DNA of 64,000 nt, from assembly GCF_963855985.1 (NCBI RefSeq), contig NW_026973572.1, positions 62,001-126,000 on the forward strand, in the 5' to 3' direction. Positions 29,617 to 37,819 of this stretch are shown here, piece after piece. Each line of letters starts with the position of its first letter. The first letter of the stretch is position 1. The position numbers were made by a program, and so were the translations under genes. Below the pieces are notes generated by a model that was not told the DNA's origin, did no database searches, and saw only the letters and a program-made list of their open reading frames with translations. This DNA comes from Ostrinia nubilalis (Eukaryota > Arthropoda > Insecta > Lepidoptera > Crambidae).

Positions 29617-30747
29617 ATGCCTAAAACCAGGAAAGTGTGTGGCGGTTGCTTCAAGCAAATTGAAGACAGGCGTAGATGGCTGATGTGCTGCCTCTGTAAG
29701 GAGTACTTCGATTTGCAGTGCGCTGGTATAACAGAGGAACGATTCCACGGTACTCTGGTGGATGAGCGGAGGGCCGCGTGGAGATGTGTGACGTGTGTAA
29801 GCAAGCAGCCGAAGAGGGACAACTCTGACACGCCAGTCAGGGCCGCCGCAGAAGGCGTCACGATGCGCAGGGTTGCCACCACCTTTAGCCCTGGCAGCCT
29901 CGACGCCTCCATGCTGGAGCGGGGCGCGCGGCGGAGCCTTGATGATACTGCGCACAACATGACGCTGGAGGTGTCCGATGTACAGGCCCTCTTCATGGAG
30001 ATTCGGCAACTTCGCGAAGAGATGCACGACGAATTTAGATGTTTGAGAGCGCAGATTGACACGATGAAGTCGGAGATATCTGAGCTGACCGACAGAGTCG
30101 TGAAGATCGAACAGAGGGCGGACACTGTTGACGGGCGCCTGGTGGACATCGAGCAGAGGCTGGACGCTGCGGATCGGCAACAGGCGCAGGCCGGCTCGGG
30201 GCCCGGGTCGGAAACCGTCCAGCGGATGGAGAGGACCATAGCTGAGCTCAAACTGGAGCTCAACGAGCGGGACCAGGAGGCACTAATCTCTGACCTCGAA
30301 ATCGGTCACCTCCCGGAGGAGAAGGGGGAAACCGTCCTCCACAGTGTCCTCGCGCTCGCCAGCCGCTTCGGCGTGTCCATGGAGGGGCGCGACGTGGTGT
30401 TCGCGGAGCGAGTGGGCGCGCCGCCGGGCGAGTCGGGCGGCGCCAGGCCGCGCCGCGTCGTGGTCCGCCTGGCGCGCCGCCAGCTGCGCGACGAGCTGCT
30501 GCAGGCGGCGCGCGTGCGGCGTGGCGTCGCGGCGGAGGGCGGGCGTCGGGTCTTCGTGAATGAGCGCCTGACGCGCTCCAACCGTCAGCTCTTCCACAGG
30601 GTGCGCGAGGAGTGCCGTCGCCTCCAGTGGAAGTACTCCTGGACGAGGAGGGGACGCATCTTCGCGCGCAGAGGTGACGGTTCCCAGGTCTTTCAGCTGC
30701 GTTCGATGGACGACATTGGTAGGGTGTTCGGCCTCGCAGCACAATGA
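29617..30747 (+). CDS. CR1-like LINE ORF1: PHD-like finger, coiled coil, C-terminal RNA-binding domain
   Basis: A 376-residue protein from a clear ATG (MPKTRKVCGGCFKQIEDRRR). The N-terminus has a PHD-like zinc pattern: CGGC, CCLC, FDLQCAG, then CVTC within about 60 residues. Residues about 120-215 form a coiled coil (LREEMHDEFRCLRAQIDTMK, then KIEQRADTV). The C-terminal third is arginine/alanine-rich with RRVVVRLARRQLRDELL, VFVNERLTRSNRQLF and KYSWTRRGRIFARR, the wording of the LINE ORF1 C-terminal domain that binds RNA with the upstream RRM. Bases 30340-30560 are very GC-rich, unlike the rest of the element, so several antisense frames are open by composition only. No frame break. Confidence 0.88.
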   Translation: MPKTRKVCGGCFKQIEDRRRWLMCCLCKEYFDLQCAGITEERFHGTLVDERRAAWRCVTCVSKQPKRDNSDTPVRAAAEGVTMRRVATTFSPGSLDASMLERGARRSLDDTAHNMTLEVSDVQALFMEIRQLREEMHDEFRCLRAQIDTMKSEISELTDRVVKIEQRADTVDGRLVDIEQRLDAADRQQAQAGSGPGSETVQRMERTIAELKLELNERDQEALISDLEIGHLPEEKGETVLHSVLALASRFGVSMEGRDVVFAERVGAPPGESGGARPRRVVVRLARRQLRDELLQAARVRRGVAAEGGRRVFVNERLTRSNRQLFHRVREECRRLQWKYSWTRRGRIFARRGDGSQVFQLRSMDDIGRVFGLAAQ

Positions 30748-31133
30748 CTAGCGGCTCTCTGCAATGTACACATAATATTAATTATTTTTTGTCAATTTTT
30801 TTATAAAGTATATCAAATTCCTGTATATCTGCTCACCTGTGTAATGAAGTGGATTTGTTTGTCAGGTAGTCAGAGCATTAACTCAATTGAACACAGCTGT
30901 TGGTTCTATATTAACTGTATAATTTTGTTATTATTATTGCTGCCATTACATTGCTATCAATACATTGACATTGACTCTATTTTATTGGTTTACAATTATT
31001 ATTACATTATGATCTTATCAATTTCTCACAAATCGAATTTATTACAATTTATTAATATGAATGCACTAATGATAATATCCTTTGACATGTTTAATAATCA
31101 TTGCACCTCTAACATTATCTGGTTTTTATATAA
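30748..31133 (+). other. Inter-ORF region of the CR1-like LINE
   Basis: 386 AT-rich bases between ORF1 and ORF2. A frame at 30844-31161 is open but hydrophobic and low in complexity, probably chance. The TTTCTCACAG at its end could act as a splice acceptor for ORF2. Confidence 0.4.
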
Positions 31134-34064
31134 CTCGCATTTCTCACAGGCCTGGGGTTAGATAATTTATTGGTGGGTTTTTTTAATGCTGGGTCTTTGA
31201 GCACCAAGCATGAGGAGCTGATTGTGGCGGTGGATGACTTGTCTCCTGACATAATAGCCATTAATGAGACATGGCTGAGGACTGGCGAGGAGGACAGGGC
31301 ACCTAAACTGGCCGGCTATAGACTAAGGCACGTCCCTAGACCAGATCACATAAGGGGTGGCCGGGGAGGTGGTGTAGGGTTCTACATACGGAAAGGTCTA
31401 AATGTAAAGGTGTGTACCCATCCTTGCTCTGCAATATTGGTGGAGCAGATGTGGATCTCCGTGCGTCTACTGAGTAAGGTTATAGTCATCGGCACGGCCT
31501 ATAGACCTCCTTGGCTTGATCCTGACGTATTCCTTGAGGCACTGACAGAATCTGTTGCTTGTTTCGCTGGGGCGGACGGGCTTATAATTATGGGAGACTT
31601 CAACATTAACCTGCTTGATACTACTAGTGGCAGGAGTAGAGATCTCGAGCAGTGTATACGCGGCCTGAACCTCAATCAGTTGATAACTGAGCCAACCCAT
31701 TTTACAGATCACAGCAGCACACTAATTGACTTAATCTGTACGGACTTGCGGGCACACCGGGTTGTTGTGAGACACTCCCCAGACCTGGGTAGTCACGCAT
31801 TACTTCTGGCCGAGTTCAAAATGAAAAAGGAGAAAGCGAGGCCTCTTTGGGTCACCTATAGGCCTTACAAGGATATTGTATTGGAGCACCTTGAGCGAGA
31901 CCTCAGTTTGATTGATTGGAGCAACCTCTTACGTCTAAGTAATGTAAATGAGCTTGTAACATCTTTTACCGGTTGTGTCATTGGTATGATGGATCTCCAT
32001 GCCCCTGTGAGGTCGCGCAAATTCAGACACCCACCACATCCATGGATAACAGACACTATCAAAAAGATGATTCGTGTTAGGGATGCTTACAGCAAGCGAT
32101 ATAGGAAGTTGAAAACTGCTAGCCTCAGGGACAGTTACAAAACAATGAGACATCTGGTTCTGGGGGCCATTGAACGGGAGAAGTCTTGTTTCTTCAATGC
32201 ACATGTCAACAATAACCTAAGTAACCCAAAAAAACTTTGGAGGAACTTGAAACGCACGGTACTGCCAGATAATGGGAACCTACCTGATATTCCCTCTATG
32301 TTTAACAATCCTGATCTTATCAATGCACATTTTCAAAAAGTGCCAGGTGAGGATAAAGTATCAATTTCTCAACTGACCTACTTTGAGTTTCACAGGCATA
32401 ACAATGCAGCTACTTTTTCTCTACACACAGTCAGTGAGGAGATGGTTCTTAAGACCATCAGAGGATTGAAGTCGAATGCCCGGGGGCATGATGGCCTATC
32501 TTTGGACATGCTCCGGCTAACCTTACCCTACTCCCTTAAAGCCATAACTGCGATGGTCAACCAGTCTATACTAGACAGCACATTCCCTGAGAATTGGAAA
32601 ATATCGATTGTGAGACCTATTCCTAAAACAAGCCATCCTAACTCGGTGGAGGAACTAAGGCCTATTAGCATCCTGCCATGCCTTTCTAAAATTCTTGAGA
32701 GGATAGTGTGCGACCAAGTCACTCGATACCTTGAGGACTGTGATATACTTCCACAATGTCAGTCTGGGTTTCGGAAGGGTTATGGAACGGCCACTGCACT
32801 GGCAGACGTGGTTGACAACATACTGGCTGGACAGGACCGTGGCATGGTTACAATTTTGACATTGCTTGATTTCTCTCGGGCATTTGACTCAATCAATACA
32901 TCTCTTCTCTCATCCAAACTAAAATACTATGGTTTCGATAGCAGATCCGTTAAATGGTTTCATAGCTATTTAACTCAGCGTAGTCAATATGTTGAGCTGA
33001 AACAGACTGATGGCACTCTATTGCGCTCGCAGCTGAGTACAGTCTCTCGTGGTGTGCCCCAAGGTTCTATTTTGGGCCCAATTCTGTACATTTTGTACAG
33101 TGCTGACATCGTACATAGCATAAAGAATTGTCAATATCACTTATATGCTGATGACTTGCAACTGTATCTGCCGTTTGCCCCTGCCGACCAAGTGAATGCT
33201 GTCAATAAAATTAACCAAGATCTAAATAACATAAATACTTGGTGCTTACTGAATTGTCTAACTCTTAATCCTAAAAAATCCCAATTCATTGTAATGGGTA
33301 CTCCCAAGAACATTGCCAGATTTGATGATACTACTTTAAATATTGTGGGTCAGCCTATTGTTAGAGTTGATAAAGTGAAAAATCTGGGATTGGCCATGGA
33401 TTGCCATTTGAAATTTGAAAACCACATCATTGATTGTGCTAGAAGTAGTTTTTACCGTTTGAAACTTCTATACAAACTAAGACCATATTTAAGTGAGAAG
33501 ATTCGAATTGCTCTTTGCGAATCACTGGTTCTCAGCAAGTTTAACTACTGCGATACTGTTTATGGTCCATGTATTTTGACAAAATCAGCTAAACTTATTC
33601 AAAGAGTGCAAAATGCCTGCGCTAGGTTTTGTTTCACGATTCCACCTCGTACACATGTTACGCCATTCCTCAATGCTGGAGACATGTTGAAGATGGATGC
33701 GCGTAGGAAGCTTCATCTCGCTACTATGATGTTTGGTATTCTGAGTAAGGCCAAGCCAAAGTATCTTTTCTCGAAGCTGGAGTGGGCACGTGAGCTGAGC
33801 CGATATCCCAGAAGAGATTGTACCCATGTCTTTAACACTCCCAAACATCATACTGCGGCTTTTAGAGGCTCCTTCAGGTTTGCTGCTTCTAAATGTTGGA
33901 ATGACCTGCCTCCTCCTTTGCGTGCCCTACAAGTAAAAACCACCTTTAGAAATAAACTTAAAAAACACCTTATTATTTTACAAAAGGTCATTGAAAAATC
34001 CTACCTTAAATGTACGCACGGCATGCCTGGGGGCGGGTCCACTTCCACCACTAGCCACATCTGA
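31134..34064 (+). CDS. CR1-like LINE ORF2: endonuclease and reverse transcriptase
   Basis: Open from 31134; no ATG is present before the endonuclease begins at LLVGFFNAGSLSTKHEEL. A CTCACAG acceptor-like sequence just upstream leaves the true start open (splicing, non-AUG start or reinitiation). EN motifs: NETWL, GGGVGFYIR, GTAYRPPW, IMGDFNINLLD, GSHALLL. RT motifs: NARGHDGLSLDML, LRPISILPCLSKILERIV, CQSGFRKGYGTATAL, LLDFSRAFDSIN, RGVPQGSILGPILYILY, and YADD in LYADDLQLYL. The C-terminal block AASKCWNDLPPPLRAL is usual for CR1-type proteins. Intact to its stop, so potentially functional. Confidence 0.9.
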   Translation, partial: LAFLTGLGLDNLLVGFFNAGSLSTKHEELIVAVDDLSPDIIAINETWLRTGEEDRAPKLAGYRLRHVPRPDHIRGGRGGGVGFYIRKGLNVKVCTHPCSAILVEQMWISVRLLSKVIVIGTAYRPPWLDPDVFLEALTESVACFAGADGLIIMGDFNINLLDTTSGRSRDLEQCIRGLNLNQLITEPTHFTDHSSTLIDLICTDLRAHRVVVRHSPDLGSHALLLAEFKMKKEKARPLWVTYRPYKDIVLEHLERDLSLIDWSNLLRLSNVNELVTSFTGCVIGMMDLHAPVRSRKFRHPPHPWITDTIKKMIRVRDAYSKRYRKLKTASLRDSYKTMRHLVLGAIEREKSCFFNAHVNNNLSNPKKLWRNLKRTVLPDNGNLPDIPSMFNNPDLINAHFQKVPGEDKVSISQLTYFEFHRHNNAATFSLHTVSEEMVLKTIRGLKSNARGHDGLSLDMLRLTLPYSLKAITAMVNQSILDSTFPENWKISIVRPIPKTSHPNSVEELRPISILPCLSKILERIVCDQVTRYLEDCDILPQCQSGFRKGYGTATALADVVDNILAGQDRGMVTILTLLDFSRAFDSINTSLLSSKLKYYGFDSRSVKWFHSYLTQRSQYVELKQTDGTLLRSQLSTVSRGVPQGSILGPILYILYSADIVHSIKNCQYHLYADDLQLYLPFAPADQVNAVNKINQDLNNINTWCLLNCLTLNPKKSQFIVMGTPKNIARFDDTTLNIVGQPIVRVDKVKNLGLAMDCHLKFENHIIDCARSSFYRLKLLYKLRPYLSEKIRIALCESLVLSKFNYCDTVYGPCILTKSAKLIQRVQNACARFCFTIPPRTHVTPFLNAGDMLKMDARRKLHLATMMFGILSKAKPKYLFSKLEWARELSRYPRRDCTHVFNTPKHHTAAFRGSFRFAASKCWNDLPPPLRALQVKTTFRNKLKKHLIILQKVIEKSYLKCTHGMPGGGSTSTTSHI

Positions 34065-35159
34065 ATTTCTCCAACTCCTAGTGTGCGGTCCTCAATTATT
34101 TGGCACCGTTAGTTTTGGACATGGTTTTTATTTTATTTTATTTTATTTCTTTTGCTATTGTTTGTATGTGGGTACTCAGTGTATTCTTTTTTGTTCTGAA
34201 ATTGTAAATTTATTGTAGGTTATCCTTTGCTCATGTTAAATGTTAATGTTATTGATGGTAATTTATTATTAATTTCCCTTATTTTAATTGTATAATGCAT
34301 GATTACATAAATGATTGTTGATTGATTTACGATGCGGGATGTTAGGCACTCACCTTCTGTTACGTATTACGATTGTAGTGCTGCGGATCGGATTGCTCCT
34401 AATATAGTTTTAATATTTGGCACTCATTTCTCAAGCAAATTTCATAAATCTGCTCACATTTAATAATTTACGTGGCAATTTCTCACAGGTCGTGCACATG
34501 TCGATCCACTGACAGTTCTTTTTTTTTTTTTACTCTTTCAATCTTTTTTCTGGCATTGACATTGCATAACTAACTTGTGACTTTATGGTTATGGCCACAT
34601 GTAAATAATGGTGTTATTTAATTTAATTATTGTAATTTGTATTTTTTTTCTTTTTATTATTATTTTAATTCTTATTTTAATTTTCATTATATTGAAATGT
34701 GTTTTGATTTAATTAGGTAATCATTAATTTTTAATTTGAATGTTTAAAAGTCAATAATTTAATTTTAATTTTAAATAAATGTTTTGGTTATGTAATTGAA
34801 TAATTAAAATCTAATTTTAATGGAATTGAATTTCAATGTAAATTTAATTGTTATGGTGTTTTTTGTTTGTTTACTCTTGTATGATTGCCCTGTTTTTCTT
34901 CTTCTTTTCCTGTACATTGCGCCCCCCTGCTGACAACAGAGGGCCCCCGCTGAAAATCAGTTTCGAGACAAGCCCTGGCGCGGTCTTGATGTATGCTGAG
35001 CGGGTGCCTTTTTGTCAGAGGGGCTCAAGCAGCTATCTGTACATTAATTTGTGTATCTCCTTCATTGTGTATCTATGTTTTTCCTGCTTGTATGTCTTTC
35101 TTTCAAATAAAAATTATTCTATTCTATTCTATTCTATTCTAAAATCATTACATACATAA

Positions 35160-35364
35160 TAATTCTTAATTTAAGAGTTATTCGAGAATTGGTGAAAATT
35201 AAATATCAGCCCCAAAACAAATATCTTTTCTATGGCAGAATACGTGTCGAAAGATGATTCAATGTTTAAAGTAGACACGCAGATATGAATTAATATGTAA
35301 TAGAAAGAGAGGTCAATAAGACAAAATGACTAGCATGCAACTACTCGCGTATAAATTGTAATCA
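35160..35364. repeat. 205-bp segment inverted relative to 27089-27293
   Basis: The sequence from AATTCTTAATTTAAGAG to AATTGTAATCA is the near-exact reverse complement of 27089-27293, inside the 9-bp-TSD TIR element. It is therefore a second, opposite copy of that element's interior, cut by the LINE on the left and by BEL-3 on the right. Confidence 0.85.
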
Positions 35365-35367
35365 AGC

Positions 35368-35596
35368 TGTACTGGCTAACCGCACATAAAAATTGTACAT
35401 TTCTTACTTGACCTAGTTTAAAATTAGCTAATTTAGCTTTACGTCATTGCTCGTCACTATGCGTTACAATATTGGTGAATTCAATAAATCAGTGTACGTT
35501 CAACACTCGTCGGGTTTGGTTATTAGCTCTCCTCGGAGCCACAATCCCTTCAGCGTCCCTTAGCGAGTCCTTAATGTGTGGTTTACTACCGCTACA
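35368..35596 (+). repeat. BEL-3 5' LTR
   Basis: TGTACTGGCTAACC to CCGCTACA, 229 bp, with AATAAA near 35485. The start is placed where similarity to the inverted repeat copy ends; CAAGC (35363-35367) sits where that copy has CACGC, which fits a 5-bp TSD. No 3' LTR is in the window to confirm it. Confidence 0.6.
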
Positions 35597-35603
35597 TTAG
35601 TTT

Positions 35604-35616
35604 TGGTCCTTCGAGC
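35604..35616 (+). other. BEL-3 primer-binding site, tRNA-Tyr type
   Basis: TGGTCCTTCGAGC matches the tRNA-Tyr 3' end for 13 bases, 7 bases after the LTR end, then diverges. Confidence 0.7.
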
Positions 35617-35868
35617 TTACGAACAAGCAGGACCCCACGCGAGTGAAGTCCTGTGTTCTGATCTAAACTAGCGATAACTGTGGTTGAACTTTGTACGTGA
35701 CCTCATTCTGCGCACGGCCACGTATCTGCATCAGCGCCAACTCCGTGACTGTGGATTGTCACTCGGCAGCATCAGCGTCATCCAGCGTATAGCGTGAGTC
35801 GGGAGACTCGTCTTGCAGCAACATTCAAGTAAGATCGTTCATATTTTACTAACATATCGAAAACTACC

Positions 35869-37556
35869 ATGTCGAACTTCGAAGCGTTATTCAGCCGTCA
35901 AGGTGAACTTGTAACTGAAATTCAGCGTATTGGATCCAACTTCGGAAAGGATCCAGCACATCGTAAAACCTCAGCGTATCTGAAGCTACGTCTACAATCG
36001 TTAGATAGCTTATGGGGAGAGTTCGATCGTAACAATGAGCAACTAGAAACTGTCGAGAGTAGATCTCAGCGGTACTTTATAGAGTCTATCTACGAGCAAA
36101 CGAAAAACTATTATACAGAAATAAGAGCGAATCTTTTAGCTTACGAGCCGTTAGGGTCAGGGTCAGGTTCAGATTCAGGTAAGGTGAAAATGGACAAGAC
36201 TGACTCTCCGAGCAAGATCGACGAACTTATGTCCTACCAAAGGACCAACTTTCGAGCGTTTAACCGATTAACAACGAGCATTCAGGTGAGTGAAATATCG
36301 GATAAGTGGGAGATCGAAGATGAACTGCGAAACATCCAATCGAGATGGCAGGCCATTGACAAGCTACATCTGAAAATAGACAACATCCTTGAAGGTGAGG
36401 ATGAGCTCTATCAATACGAGTTCCTCAAATACGAGAAAATATTCAAACAAACTAAAAAAGCACTGTATCAAAAACTTAATGCTACAGCGCATGTGCAGCA
36501 AGCTACTCCTCTGCTGGAGATACCTACATTCACTGGTAAATACACTCAGTGGCCTACATTTTTCGACTTATTCACCGAATCGATACATAACAACACATTT
36601 TTATCAAAAGCACAGAAAATGCAGCATCTTAAAGGTAGAGTAAAGGGAGAAGCAGAGCGTTTAATTCAGCACTTGAATATTTCAGCTGAAAACTACGACG
36701 TAGCGTGGGAAATTCTGACACATCGTTTTAATAATCCTCAAGTGCTATTTACAACGCAAATCGAAACGTTATTGAATCAACCTAACGTGAGCAAGCAGAC
36801 GTCATACGAGATCAAGCGACTCTATGACACCACTACGGAGTGTATCCATGCCATACATAACCTGGGCGTGGACACCAATACATGGGACCCTTTACTAGTT
36901 CATCTCCTAACAAAAAAACTAGACAGCGACACCTACAGCGACTACAAAGAAGCACGTAAGTCTCCTAGAGATTTAGCTTCGTTAGTAGAGTTTATGAACT
37001 TCCTCGAGAGCAAGTTTATGGCCCTCGAACCCATGCACAAGCGAGAACGAGATAACACAGCCTCCACAGCTTCCACAAAGCCAGCTCCTGCATATCATCA
37101 ACCTAAAAATCAACATTACTCGAAACAATACAATAGTAAGTTCGCATCTAAAGGATATCAAGCAGCCATCGCATCTACGTGTAAATGTCCTTTATGTAAT
37201 TACGATCACGAGCTCTATAAATGCAACAAGTTTAACAATATGACAGCGGAAACGAAATTGAGGACAGTGACGAAACTGAAACTTTGCCAAAATTGCTTAT
37301 TCAAACACTTACACGATAAATGCACTTCGATCAAAAGGTGCAAGGAGTGCAATAGCGAACATCATACGATTCTACATGACGCATTCATCGGGTCATCGCA
37401 CTCAACCTCGATGCCTACAACCGATTTAAAGACGAAATCTACCATAGCAACACCGCCTATATCTAAATCACTTAACAAACCCTACGTTGCCAATCACGTT
37501 ACTGCCAGCGATGAAGAGGTTTTATTAGCGACTGTCTTACTGCAGGTTAAAGGCAT
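35869..37556 (+). pseudogene. BEL-3 gag
   Basis: ATG at 35869 (MSNFEALFSRQGELVTEIQR). The conserved gag core reads IPTFTGKYTQWPTFFDLF, then HLKGRVKGEAERLIQHL and YDVAWEILTHRFNNPQVL. Zinc fingers near residues 440-505: CKCPLCNYDHELYKC, CQNCLFKHLHDKC, CKECNSEHH. The frame is open up to LLATVLLQVKG, where the poly(T) of an inserted minus-strand LINE begins at 37557; the open frame beyond that reads the T tract as FFFFFF and is not gag. Protease continues at about 46810. Confidence 0.9.
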
Positions 37557-37819
37557 TTTTTTTTTTTTTTTCTATTTATTTGGCACAAAAACAGTCATTA
37601 CAAATATCACTTCTAAACAAAAATAGTAACTAAGAAAAAAGACAACGAGTGCCCAAAAGTAACAATTAAATGAACAGATAGTTACAAGACAATAATATTT
37701 CTAAAGTTTAAGTACATCCATGATAGGTTTATAAGTTTACAATGGCATTTAAACTAAAGGTGTGCAAGTGCATATTCGAGAAAAACTAAACAATTATCGA
37801 CTCTTTCTTAATCATTAAA

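Larger units (their letters stand above)
29158..35135 (+). mobile_element. Full-length CR1-like LINE
   Basis: Begins GGGGGGTCGCTAGGGGGCGC and ends in an (ATTCT)n tail (five units, 35116-35140). ATTCTAAAA flanks both ends (29149-29157 and 35136-35144) as a 9-bp TSD that overlaps the tail unit. ORF1 (29617-30747) and ORF2 (about 31134-34064) are both open, with a 3' UTR of about 1.07 kb. This looks like one of the youngest complete elements in the window. Confidence 0.88.

Noticed and set aside
30260..30744. Long antisense open frames opposite LINE ORF1
   Set aside because: They come from extreme GC content and have arginine/alanine/proline-rich random composition; no motif.
34848..35159. Plus-strand 103-codon frame in the LINE 3' UTR
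   Set aside because: Hydrophobic low-complexity translation of UTR that runs into the (ATTCT)n tail.
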